Assembly: GCA_030603065.1 (NCBI GenBank) | Contig: JAUVYN010000015.1 | Location: forward strand, 1 to 49,298 | Origin: Pseudomonas sp. | Lineage (GTDB): Bacteria; Pseudomonadota; Gammaproteobacteria; Pseudomonadales; Pseudomonadaceae | Direction: 5' to 3' | Length of the DNA: 49,298 bases | Part shown: positions 29,152-37,476 of the stretch, in pieces | Numbering within the stretch: the stretch's first letter is position 1 | How the letters are laid out: the number at the start of each line of letters is the position of its first letter | Notes under the pieces: model-generated | Told to the model about the DNA's origin: nothing | Databases searched by the model: none | What the model saw: only the letters and a program-made list of their open reading frames with translations | Program-made: the position numbers and the translations under genes

Positions 29152-29172
29152 CAGCCCCCCTTGGCCGTTCCT

Positions 29173-31098
29173 TCAAACCATGCCCGGCTTCAGCCGATTC
29201 TGGTTCCACACCAGCGCGACCAGTAAGGCGGACGCCAAACCGCCGATGAGCGTTGTCATCAACCCCGGGAAGCTGAATGCGAAACCGGCAGCGATCATCG
29301 GCAGCCGCTGCCAGGTTTTCACCGGCCCGACTCCAATCAGATACCCCTCGAAGCCACCCGATATCAGCATGATGCCAGCGATGATCGATGGCAGAACGTA
29401 GACCAGCGGCGTCAGGTCGCCCTGCAGCACCAGCGCGGGCTGGAACAGGAAGAACAGCGGAATGAAATAGATCACGATCCCGAGACGCATGGCCATGATC
29501 GAGGTGATCATGGGCCGGGCTCCGGCAATGGTGCCTGCAAGAAACGCGGCGGCGCCGACAGGTGGTGTAATTGCCGAGAGCATTGCGTAGTAAACGATGA
29601 AGAAATGCACCGCGATGGTATTCAGCCCACCGACTTCAATGATGGCGGGCGCCAGGGTAACCGCCAGGAAGATGTAGGCGACGATGGCCAGCCCGGCCAT
29701 CCCCATGATGAAGCAGGCCACGATGCCGAAGAAGATCACCAGGAACATGTTGTCACCGCCCAGCTCCACCAGACCGGACGTCACTGCGCCTGTGACGCCG
29801 GTGATGGTCAGGGCGCTGACGACAAAGGCGATGGGCAGAATGATCGCCGCGGTCTGGGTAATCAGCACGCCGATCTGCCGCAACGCGCCAAAGAGGCGCG
29901 CCGGTGTCATGCGAGTTTCCTTGCGCAGGAACGACAGCCCTATCATCAGCAGGCAGGCATACCAGGGGGTGTAATACTCCCACCGCATGTACAAAAGTCC
30001 CCACATGAGAAAGGCAAGGACGAACAGGAAGGGCCAGCCCTGCATCAGGACCTTGCGCTTGGAGGGCAGTTCTTCCTTCGGCATGCCCTTCATTCCCGTG
30101 CGAGCCGCATAGGCATCGACCTGCAGTATCAACCCGAAGTAGAACAGCAGCGAAGGCAGGATCGCCGCAATCATGATGGTCGCGTAGTCGACACCGATGG
30201 TGATCGCCATGACGAAAGCGATCGCTCCCATTACCGGGGGCATGACCACACCACCGGTGGAGGCGCAGGCCTCGATCGCGCCAGCGTAATGGGACGGATA
30301 ACCGACCCTTTTCATGGTCGGGATGGTTATCGAGCCGGTACCCGCGATGTTGGAAAACACCGAACCTGACAGGCTACCCATGAAGGCACTGGCGACCACG
30401 GCGACTTTGGCCGGGCCACCCCGGTAGCGACCGAAGCTGGCGTTGGCCAGGTCTATGAAGAAGTTGCCAGCCCCCGTGGCGAGCAGTATCCCGGCGAACA
30501 CCAGAAAGCCGAGAATGATCTCTGCAACGATCTTGGTGGTAATACCCATCATGCCTTCGGCCCGGAACACGTGGGCTTCGATCATGTGGCCGAACTGATA
30601 GGGGACGCCAAGAAACAACCCCGGAAAATGGTCGGCCACGAGCGGGTACAGCCCGATCAGAAACACCACCAGCAGAAACGGAATGCCACCACTGCGTCGA
30701 GCCAGCTCCATCATCAAGAGCCAGACGAGGATGCCCAGGTACAGGTTGCTCCAGCCCGCCTGGACCATCTCCCATGCGTTATGGGCGAAATAGAAGCTTG
30801 CGGCCAGGATCAGGAGCGCCGCCACCACATCATAGAGCGGCACCTTTACCTGCCCGGGCCTGGCCGGCAGCGCCAGAAAGGCCGCCGCTGCGAAAAAACC
30901 GATGAAGATCCAGTAATACTCCCCCTCCAGCAAACGCCGGCCGGCCCAGGTAAATCCGAAGATGTAGGTCACTCCGGTCACCAGACCACAAACGCTCAAC
31001 AGGACGAATGCGATGCTCTGCCACGAGTAGGCTGCTCCCAGCCTGGTTACCTCGGAGCCGGGTGCTTCTTTTTCAGGAACGGCGGAATCTGTTTTCAT
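29173..31098 (-). CDS. TRAP transporter fused permease (4TM/12TM)
   Basis: The ATG at 31098 follows CAGGACACCC; another ATG at 31122 overlaps the previous gene and lacks a site. The 641-aa protein is almost wholly hydrophobic with about 16 membrane segments: a small-subunit-like front part and a DctM-like large part (NIAGTGSITIPTMKRVGYP, SAITPPVGAAAFLAGTIAGA). This matches the TRAP 4TM/12TM fusion family that works with TAXI-type binding proteins, and the TAXI gene is directly upstream. Substrate unknown; characterised relatives import dicarboxylates such as alpha-ketoglutarate. Confidence 0.9.
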   Translation of the reverse strand: MKTDSAVPEKEAPGSEVTRLGAAYSWQSIAFVLLSVCGLVTGVTYIFGFTWAGRRLLEGEYYWIFIGFFAAAAFLALPARPGQVKVPLYDVVAALLILAASFYFAHNAWEMVQAGWSNLYLGILVWLLMMELARRSGGIPFLLVVFLIGLYPLVADHFPGLFLGVPYQFGHMIEAHVFRAEGMMGITTKIVAEIILGFLVFAGILLATGAGNFFIDLANASFGRYRGGPAKVAVVASAFMGSLSGSVFSNIAGTGSITIPTMKRVGYPSHYAGAIEACASTGGVVMPPVMGAIAFVMAITIGVDYATIMIAAILPSLLFYFGLILQVDAYAARTGMKGMPKEELPSKRKVLMQGWPFLFVLAFLMWGLLYMRWEYYTPWYACLLMIGLSFLRKETRMTPARLFGALRQIGVLITQTAAIILPIAFVVSALTITGVTGAVTSGLVELGGDNMFLVIFFGIVACFIMGMAGLAIVAYIFLAVTLAPAIIEVGGLNTIAVHFFIVYYAMLSAITPPVGAAAFLAGTIAGARPMITSIMAMRLGIVIYFIPLFFLFQPALVLQGDLTPLVYVLPSIIAGIMLISGGFEGYLIGVGPVKTWQRLPMIAAGFAFSFPGLMTTLIGGLASALLVALVWNQNRLKPGMV

Positions 31099-31118
31099 GG
31101 GTGTCCTGTGTCTGTCCG

Positions 31119-32312
31119 TCAAAGGCGGGTGCGAAAGCCATCCAGCCCTTCGGTATGCCTGTTCATGATGGCCATGAACCGGTCATCCCTGGCATTCGGC
31201 GCGATACCATTCTGGCGCGCCTCCTCCAGTGCCGCCTGCCGGGCAGCTATCCAGCGGTCCATCCGTTCGATGGCCTCTCGATTCCATGCATCGTCTTCGT
31301 CGGTCCAGGCGCCAACTTCCCTCAGGTAACGAATGGTGCCCTCATGGACAGGAAGCGGCGATCGATCGAGATATTCCCTGAAGACCTTGAGGCTCATGCG
31401 GCTTGAAAGGGGGTGAGAACCGCGGTATCGGTCATACGCCTGGTGAAACCATTTCGCCAGTGAGTACGCGAACTCTTCTTCGGTATCCGCGGTGACGACA
31501 TAAAGAAAATTGGAAGCGAGGCCATCGACACCCCTGGCCGAGGCTACCCCCATGGCGATCTCCGTGGGCACGGCCATTGGCCGGCGACCGAGAAAGCGGT
31601 CCCAGGCCTCGGTATTGTCGAGGTCCATCGAAAGCCAGCGAATGCCACCGGGAGCCCCTTCCATTTCAGCCATGACCGAGCTCACCGAGGCGCAGTAAGC
31701 AACATCTGCCCTCCCCTCCACGACAGACCGGCAGTTTTCGACATAGCTGCTGGCAGGAACGAACGTGAAATGCGCGTCCGTCTCCTCGGGACTCATGTTC
31801 AACCAGGCCGGAAGCCCCTCCCTGACAGCGCCCATCATGGTCGGTGAAAATTGTCCCTGAGCAACTCTCAGCGGCCGCTTCGCGAGATCCTCCATGGTGT
31901 GCAGGTCGGAGTCTCCGGCAACGACGAAGGTCCAGGGCGTGTCGTTATGGTGCCAGAGGATACGCTGGGCGGCTGGAGGCAGCGTGGCATAGTGGTCGAC
32001 GCCCTCGGTCTGCGAGCGCAGTTCTGCGGTCGAGACAGAGCTTACGGCAAGATCGCGCCGCTGCGTCAGGCGCCGATGCCGCTGGAACTCGCTGTCTTCG
32101 GGCACGACCCGGACGTACAGCCCAAGGTCTCGCTGAAGCGCAGGCGCCCAGCCGTTGCTGGAGGCGAAGCTGCCGCTGGACGTACCGGGTGTTCCGATGA
32201 CCAGCAGGCGAGGCATCTCGAATTCGACCGCTTGGACCGGGATGACGCCAGTCATCAGGGCTGCGATCGAAAGGCTGGCGCTCAGCGCCGATTTGAGCCA
32301 TCCGAATGACAT
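31119..32312 (-). CDS. TAXI-family TRAP transporter binding protein
   Basis: A 397-aa protein with a signal peptide ending PVQA. The mature part begins EMPRLLVIGTPGTSSGSFAS, the glycine-rich first motif of the TAXI family, and contains CRSVVEGRADVAYCASVSSV further on. It binds the substrate in the periplasm and hands it to the fused permease encoded 20 bases downstream. Stem-loops separate it from the ABC-type gene upstream, so the TAXI-TRAP-MaoC genes may form their own transcription unit. Confidence 0.88.
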   Translation of the reverse strand: MSFGWLKSALSASLSIAALMTGVIPVQAVEFEMPRLLVIGTPGTSSGSFASSNGWAPALQRDLGLYVRVVPEDSEFQRHRRLTQRRDLAVSSVSTAELRSQTEGVDHYATLPPAAQRILWHHNDTPWTFVVAGDSDLHTMEDLAKRPLRVAQGQFSPTMMGAVREGLPAWLNMSPEETDAHFTFVPASSYVENCRSVVEGRADVAYCASVSSVMAEMEGAPGGIRWLSMDLDNTEAWDRFLGRRPMAVPTEIAMGVASARGVDGLASNFLYVVTADTEEEFAYSLAKWFHQAYDRYRGSHPLSSRMSLKVFREYLDRSPLPVHEGTIRYLREVGAWTDEDDAWNREAIERMDRWIAARQAALEEARQNGIAPNARDDRFMAIMNRHTEGLDGFRTRL

Positions 32313-32387
32313 GAAAGCCCTCCGATGTTGTTTTTATGTCGTGGACCAGTTCAAGCTACGGCGGCTGCTTTTCCTCTGTCAAGAAAG

Positions 32388-32465
32388 CCGGACGACAATG
32401 CCTGTCCGGAAAACCTCGGGATTCACGAGGTGAATGGGAAGAAGGTGGGAGCCACGGAAGCTCCC
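32388..32465 (-). terminator. Three stem-loops between the ABC and TRAP units
   Basis: On the minus strand, in order of transcription: GGGAGC/GCTCCC (32465-32447) followed by a pyrimidine-rich ACCTTCTTCCC, then ACCTCG/CGAGGT (32431-32413), then CCGGAC/GTCCGG (32409-32388) followed by CTTTCTT. None has a pure T run. Together they may stop or weaken read-through from the binding-protein gene ending at 32474. Confidence 0.45.
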
Positions 32466-32473
32466 GCCCTCGG

Positions 32474-33541
32474 TTATAGCTCTCCCTCCATGGCCATCCG
32501 TATGAAGGACGGGTCGAAACGCAGCTTGATATTGCTGGTATCACCCAGCGTCGAGCCGTCCGCGAATTGCATGCCGATGACGTCCGCGCTCGGCGCGCCA
32601 TTGCCCAGCAGGCCCTTGTCGAACGAGAAGAGACGCACCCGCTCCATGGTGTCACGCAAGGCAGCATCGGTAGAGAACGCATAGGTGTCGGCTGGCGTGT
32701 AGAACAGCATGGTCTCGGCGAGCTGTGCGTCGTACCCAGCCAGATCCGTGCCTGCCCGCTCGGCCATGAAGGTGCGGGCTTTTATGGCTTCCTCCCCATC
32801 ACCGGACATGAGCGCCAGAGTTTCGAACCAGGCGCCCACCAACGCTTTGCCGAATGCTGGATTGGCCTCCAGAACCTGAGTGTTTACGGCCATCATGTCG
32901 ATGATTTCACCCGGGATCTGGCTCGAGTCGAACACCTGAACAGCCTCTGGTGACTGCTGCTTGATCAGCATCAGCTGCGGGTTCCAGACGGCGGCGGCAG
33001 TTACACCAGGGGTCTGGAACGAAGCAACCGCATCGGCGTCGGAGGTGTTCACGATCCTGATGTCACGCTCGGACATACCATACTCTTCCAGCGCACGCGC
33101 GAGGAAATAATGCGACACGGAAAGCTCTACGAGGTTGACCTGCCGGCCGCGAATGTCTTCCATGCTGCTGCCGTTTTTCAGCACGATCCCGTCATTGCCG
33201 TTGGAATAGTCGCCAAGAATAAGCGCAGTGGTGTCTACCCCGCTTGCAGCCGGTATGGTCAGTGCGTCCATGTTGGTCATGCCAGCCGCGTCGAACGCGC
33301 CTACGGTGAACTGATTGATGGACTCGATGTAGTCGTTGAACTGCACCACCTCGATGTCGATGCCGTATTTGCTTGCCCACTTGTCGACGATGCCATGGTC
33401 AGCAGCATAGGCCCAGGGCATCCAGCCTGCGTAGATCGACCAGGCGACCTTGAAGCTCTGTTTTTCGGTAGCCGATACGCTCGCCGCCATGCACAGGCCG
33501 GTGGCGACGGTGAGCAGGGCTTTCAATGATTTTTTCAACAT
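32474..33541 (-). CDS. Orphan ABC substrate-binding protein of the urea-carboxylase-associated type
   Basis: A 355-aa protein with signal peptide MLKKSLKALLTVATGL ending VSA. The mature start KVAWSIYAGWMPWAYAADHGI, then MTNMDALTIPAASGVDTTAL, VNLVELSVSHYFLARALEEYG and IVNTSDADAVASF, agree with the NMT1/THI5-like binding proteins found beside urea carboxylase genes (TIGR03427 as I remember it). No permease, ATPase or urea carboxylase gene is in the window. It follows the unknown 310-aa gene by 37 bases in the sigma-54-controlled operon. A urea-, guanidine- or amide-like ligand is a reasonable guess. Confidence 0.8.
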   Translation of the reverse strand: MLKKSLKALLTVATGLCMAASVSATEKQSFKVAWSIYAGWMPWAYAADHGIVDKWASKYGIDIEVVQFNDYIESINQFTVGAFDAAGMTNMDALTIPAASGVDTTALILGDYSNGNDGIVLKNGSSMEDIRGRQVNLVELSVSHYFLARALEEYGMSERDIRIVNTSDADAVASFQTPGVTAAAVWNPQLMLIKQQSPEAVQVFDSSQIPGEIIDMMAVNTQVLEANPAFGKALVGAWFETLALMSGDGEEAIKARTFMAERAGTDLAGYDAQLAETMLFYTPADTYAFSTDAALRDTMERVRLFSFDKGLLGNGAPSADVIGMQFADGSTLGDTSNIKLRFDPSFIRMAMEGEL

Positions 33542-33578
33542 GATTGATACCTCAGGAGTCAGTGAACCTGTTCACGGC

Positions 33579-34511
33579 TTAGAACTGGGGCTCGGTGTAG
33601 CGCGCCAGCGTGGGGGATTCGGATGCATACCAGGCTGCGGCCTGCGCGGTGAAACCTGTGCTCTGGGCATAACTGAGCTCGGCTTCGATCGTATCGATGG
33701 TGAAACGCCGCTCGCAGCGCGCTCCGTCGATGCTCAAGCGCTGGATCACCTGCTGCCCGCCAGCGATAACCTCGAAGCCATCAGCAGGCAGCAAGGGCTC
33801 GCCGAGCCGTCCAGCGCAGGTCGAAAGCGAAACGTGGTACCCATCGTTTATCGAGCCGCAGGCGACCGACGTTTCGAAGTTGAAGAGACTGGCAAGCCGC
33901 CGGGTATCGCCCGCTGCACGGCGAACCTCATCGCGCAGGGACGTGCCAGACACCGCTTCCGCGCGACCCAGGACGAGTGCCGCGTAATCGCCACAGACGA
34001 TCAGCCCGCCGCCACGGTGCCGGAGCTCGCCGGTGTCCAGATTGCGCTCTTCGATCAGGCGCAATCCGATGAGCGGCCCGGGTTTCGATGGTTGCAAGCG
34101 CCAGTCCTCTACGTAGGCCCCGCTTGGAGCAAACTCGATCATGCAATTACCGATGCGGTGCAATACGGCCGGCTCAGGCCAGCGATTGTGCAGCTGCAGG
34201 GAGGTTTCGCCATGCCAGGCAAGCGTCTCTCCATCCCATTCCGACAGCGCCTCCCAGCCTTCGTGATTGGCCAGCACGGCGAGTTCGTCCACCGAATACT
34301 CGGCCCAGCTTCGAAGCGGTGGCTGGTGCTCCGCAAGAGGAAGGCGCAGGTCGATGGTGAAATTGCGGCTTTGCAGCCAGCAGACGTGGGTGGTGCTGTC
34401 CGTCGCCCCGTTGGCAAAGCTTATCGAGCGGCGCTTGAAAAAGCCGAGCATCCAGTCCGGAACACCGGTTTCGGCGCGTTGCGCATGGGTAAGCAGATCC
34501 TGCAGAGTCAT
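33579..34511 (-). CDS. Conserved-looking protein of unknown function, 310 aa
   Basis: The ATG at 34511 overlaps the stop of the oxygenase gene (ATGA) and has GGGGGG ahead of it, so translation is probably coupled. The protein has no signal peptide or membrane span. It starts MTLQDLLTHAQRAETGVPDW and has a beta-rich middle (WLQSRNFTIDLRLP; GGGLIVCGDYAALVLGRAE; SVACGSINDGYHVSLSTC). I do not recognise the family. The tight coupling to a 2OG-Fe(II) oxygenase suggests a shared pathway or a direct partner. Confidence 0.7.
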   Translation of the reverse strand: MTLQDLLTHAQRAETGVPDWMLGFFKRRSISFANGATDSTTHVCWLQSRNFTIDLRLPLAEHQPPLRSWAEYSVDELAVLANHEGWEALSEWDGETLAWHGETSLQLHNRWPEPAVLHRIGNCMIEFAPSGAYVEDWRLQPSKPGPLIGLRLIEERNLDTGELRHRGGGLIVCGDYAALVLGRAEAVSGTSLRDEVRRAAGDTRRLASLFNFETSVACGSINDGYHVSLSTCAGRLGEPLLPADGFEVIAGGQQVIQRLSIDGARCERRFTIDTIEAELSYAQSTGFTAQAAAWYASESPTLARYTEPQF

Positions 34512-35563
34512 GATGTCGCCCCCCGACGCGCAGCTTCGTGACCAAAGGACGACAACCCCCGGGCACCCTCCGGCAAACTCAGCTCGCCCGCCTCCAGTCG
34601 ACGCTTGAGATAGCCGAAAGTCTGGAGAGTCTGGGCGTACAAATGCTCCCCGCACACGATAGGCTGGTAACGCGCGGGTCTGGTCTCGCTCACCAGACCG
34701 GGCACCGGGGCGATGAGCGTGTCGTAGTCGCAGGCACAAAACAGCGGAAAGGAATAGCGTTCTTGCGCGACCTTCCGTACCCGATGGGAGGTTGCCACGA
34801 ACAGGCCGTTGCTGAGCACTTCAAGCATGTCGCCAATGTTGATGACGAAGGCTCCCTCCATCAGCGGCACGTCTATCCATTCACCTGCACCATTGAGCAC
34901 CTCCAATCCGGGTGCGGTCGGCAACAGAATGGTGAAGCACTCGTAATCGGTATGTGCACCGATGCCGGGACGGTCCTGTGCATCGGGACTGAACGGATAA
35001 TGAACCAGGCGCAACTGACTTGGGGGTGTGGACACATGCCGAGTGAAAGCGTCCTCGGTAAGACCGAGTGCCAGCGCGAAGCCACGAAACAGCTGACGGC
35101 TCAGGCCGAGCACTGCGTCATAATAAGCCTTGATGTCCTCCCTGAAACCCGGCAGGTCCGCCCATTGATTCGGGCCGAGCATGGGGCGCCTGCCCTCTTC
35201 TGCCAGGTAGTCGAAGCCGATGTCATAGGCCTCCTTGTGATCCACTACCCCGGTGCCGAACTGTTCTTCTCCTTCCGGCACGTAGCCGCTGTGGTTGGTC
35301 GAGCGACCTATGTAGTGGCGCATCTTCTCGGCGAGTGGCTGGGCGAAATACTCCCTGGTGCGGGCCAGCAGGGCTTCTACGAGCGAAGGCGCCACACCAT
35401 GACCGACGATGTATAGAAAACCGGCCTGCGCCGCGGCCTCGCCAAGCTGGCGAGCTGTTGCCTCGCGGGCGGCAAGCTCGGGTGAGAAGAGACCGGAAAC
35501 GTCCACTACCGGCAGGCTGGTAAAAGCAGTGTGCGATGAATCGCCAGGTCGCTGCGACGCCAT
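34508..35563 (-). CDS. 2-oxoglutarate/Fe(II)-dependent dioxygenase, isopenicillin N synthase-like
   Basis: The ATG at 35563 follows TGGAGG; a longer frame upstream lacks a site. The 351-aa protein has the DIOX_N front (LPVVDVSGLF; AGFLYIVGHGV) and a jelly-roll core with iron ligands H204 and D206 (GAHTDYE) and H260 (ATSHRV), and the 2OG-binding R269-x-S271 (ERYSFPL). Relatives oxidise amino acids, gibberellins and other small molecules. As first gene of a nitrogen-controlled operon with an ABC binding protein, it may attack an imported nitrogen compound. Confidence 0.88.
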   Translation of the reverse strand: MASQRPGDSSHTAFTSLPVVDVSGLFSPELAAREATARQLGEAAAQAGFLYIVGHGVAPSLVEALLARTREYFAQPLAEKMRHYIGRSTNHSGYVPEGEEQFGTGVVDHKEAYDIGFDYLAEEGRRPMLGPNQWADLPGFREDIKAYYDAVLGLSRQLFRGFALALGLTEDAFTRHVSTPPSQLRLVHYPFSPDAQDRPGIGAHTDYECFTILLPTAPGLEVLNGAGEWIDVPLMEGAFVINIGDMLEVLSNGLFVATSHRVRKVAQERYSFPLFCACDYDTLIAPVPGLVSETRPARYQPIVCGEHLYAQTLQTFGYLKRRLEAGELSLPEGARGLSSFGHEAARRGATS

Positions 35564-35593
35564 ATAACCTCCAGATTGGGTAATCAAGATGTC

Positions 35594-35609
35594 ATCTGGT
35601 CGTCCAGAT
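35594..35609. promoter_or_regulatory. Palindrome in the oxygenase leader
   Basis: ATCTGG-TCGT-CCAGAT, a perfect 6-bp-arm dyad about 31 bases before the oxygenase start and about 90-100 bases after the predicted sigma-54 start. It could be an operator (GntR-like spacing) or a small RNA hairpin. Confidence 0.4.
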
Positions 35610-35706
35610 CCTGCATGCGCTGATCCCGCGGTTCCATCAACCCCGGCGTCCGGGTCGTCCCGGAACACGTACTGCAGCAAGGCAGTTCCGTGCGCAGTAG
35701 AAACAA

Positions 35707-35722
35707 AGCAATAGCCGTACCA
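35707..35722 (-). promoter_or_regulatory. Sigma-54 (-24/-12) promoter of the oxygenase operon
   Basis: On the minus strand TGGTACGGCTATTGCT matches TGGCACG-N4-TTGCW with a single change (C to T in the -24 box). Transcription would start near 35697, leaving a leader of about 134 bases before the ATG at 35563. Confidence 0.7.
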
Positions 35723-35819
35723 GAAGTCATGAGGACCCGTATGCCTTGCCGAGCCCACTTGCTTTACGCCTTCCCCGGTTCGGCGGGCTGCTCCAGCACA
35801 GTCACTTGCGCAATCGATT

Positions 35820-35845
35820 GGTGCACACTTGCACCAGCTCGGTGC
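35820..35845. promoter_or_regulatory. NtrC-like upstream activator sites
   Basis: TGCACC-AGCTC-GGTGCT (35830-35846) contains GCAC-N7-GTGC, the NtrC core. An overlapping inverted element GGTGCA-CACT-TGCACC lies at 35820-35835. The centre is about 140 bases upstream of the predicted sigma-54 start, a normal enhancer distance. Assignment to NtrC is inference. Confidence 0.6.
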
Positions 35846-35991
35846 TCAGCTCTGATAAGCTCGATAGAGTCCGGCTGGGCAATGGCTGTCTGCGGCTGCC
35901 AGAGGAAACTTGCTCCGCCACAGGTTGCCCAAGCACAGCACGCAACCCGACGATTCACCACAGCTCTTGACGGGCGCCGTAAGGACAGTCA

Positions 35992-37434
35992 TTGAAACAT
36001 CCCAAGCTCATCCATCACGGTGCACGCGAAGGCGTGACCGGTTCCTGTCACCAGCTGTGGCTCGACGAAGCCATCAGCGTACTGATCGACTGTGGCGCCT
36101 GTCAGGGCAAGGATGAGGTGGGGGACGATGGCGGGGCGCTGGAATTTCCGATTGACGGCGTCAAGGCCCTGATCGTGACTCATGTGCACATCGATCATGT
36201 CGGGCGCGTCCCCAATCTTCTGGCTGCCGGCTTCGAAGGGCCCATCCTGTGCAGCGAGCCTTCCGCTCGGCTGCTGCCGATCGTGCTGGAAGACGCCTTT
36301 CGGCTGTCGATCAGCCGGAACCAGGAGCATCTGGAGCAGTACCTGGAACTGATTGAACAGCGCATTATTCCCCTGCCCTACGGGACCTGGTTCACGCTGC
36401 ACGAGGCCAACACGGTCGAGTGCAGGGTGCGTCTGCAGCCGGCAGGACACGTGCTGGGGTCGGCCTACGTCGAGCTGGATCTGGTGCACCCGGGCGAGAT
36501 GGGCGAGCGCGTGGTGTTCAGTGGTGATCTGGGCGCACCACACTCCCCCATCCTGCCTGATCTGGTACCCCCGGAGCGGGCAGATCTGCTGATTCTGGAA
36601 AGCACCTACGGCGACCGGCGGCACGAGGACCGAGCGCACCGTCGCAACCGCTTGCAGGCAGTGATCGAGCGGGCACTGGAGGATCAGGGCACCGTGCTCA
36701 TTCCCTCGTTCAGTATAGGGCGCACCCAGGAACTCCTTTACGAGCTGGAAGAGATTCTTCACGAAAAGCACGAGAGGGCCGACGTAGCCGCAGAGCGGGC
36801 TGAACGGGCCGGCAGCAATGGTTCGGAAATCGACTGGCCGCATCTGCCGATCATCCTGGATTCGCCACTCGCAAGACGCTTCACTGATATCTACAAGGAG
36901 CTAAAGAGCTTCTGGGACAACGATGCTCGGCACCGTCTGGAAGAGGGACGCAAACCGCTCTCCTTCGAACAACTGGTCATAGTGGACAGCCACGAGGAGC
37001 ATATCGGCATCCTCAACCAGCTGACACAGACCGCACGGCCAGCGATCGTCATCGCCGGCAACGGCATGTGCTCCGGCGGGCGGATCGTCAACTATCTCAA
37101 AGCCATGCTGGGCGACCCGCGACATAACGTCGTGTTTGTTGGATACCAGGCCGAAGGCACACCCGGCCGCGAAATACAAACCTACGGGCCGAAGGGCGGC
37201 TATGTGGACCTGGAAAACGAGCGCATCGACATCCGGGCCGGGGTCGACAGCGTCGCCGGATATTCTGCCCATGCCGATCAGGCGGATCTGGTCGGCTTCG
37301 TCACGCGGATGAAGGAATGGCCTTCGGAAATTCGCCTTATCCATGGGGAAAGCGAGGCCAAGCAGTGCCTCGCCCAGTTATTGAGACAGCGATATCAGGA
37401 AGCCGGAAAGAAAGGCAAGATCACCATCCCGTGA
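35992..37434 (+). CDS. Beta-CASP metallo-beta-lactamase-fold RNA-processing-type hydrolase
   Basis: The start is TTG, seven bases after AAGGA, giving MKHPKLIHHGAREGVTGSCH; no ATG fits. The 480-aa protein has the zinc motif THVHIDHVGR (H64, H66, D68, H69), then AGHVLGSAY, FSGDLG, ESTYGDR, the beta-CASP region IPSFSIGRTQELLYEL, IAGNGMCSGGRIVNYL and the last His in GYSAHADQ. This is the CPSF73/RNase J-like superfamily. Bacterial stand-alone members are predicted RNases, with few characterised. It is divergent from the oxygenase operon. Confidence 0.88.
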   Translation: MKHPKLIHHGAREGVTGSCHQLWLDEAISVLIDCGACQGKDEVGDDGGALEFPIDGVKALIVTHVHIDHVGRVPNLLAAGFEGPILCSEPSARLLPIVLEDAFRLSISRNQEHLEQYLELIEQRIIPLPYGTWFTLHEANTVECRVRLQPAGHVLGSAYVELDLVHPGEMGERVVFSGDLGAPHSPILPDLVPPERADLLILESTYGDRRHEDRAHRRNRLQAVIERALEDQGTVLIPSFSIGRTQELLYELEEILHEKHERADVAAERAERAGSNGSEIDWPHLPIILDSPLARRFTDIYKELKSFWDNDARHRLEEGRKPLSFEQLVIVDSHEEHIGILNQLTQTARPAIVIAGNGMCSGGRIVNYLKAMLGDPRHNVVFVGYQAEGTPGREIQTYGPKGGYVDLENERIDIRAGVDSVAGYSAHADQADLVGFVTRMKEWPSEIRLIHGESEAKQCLAQLLRQRYQEAGKKGKITIP

Positions 37435-37476
37435 TGGTTGCGCCCATCTGTCAAGGGCTGCTGGCGCTGGCCTCTC

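Noticed and set aside
35690-35995. A 101-codon frame between the oxygenase and the metallo-hydrolase
   Set aside because: It covers the sigma-54 and NtrC-like sites, has no ribosome site and its translation looks random.
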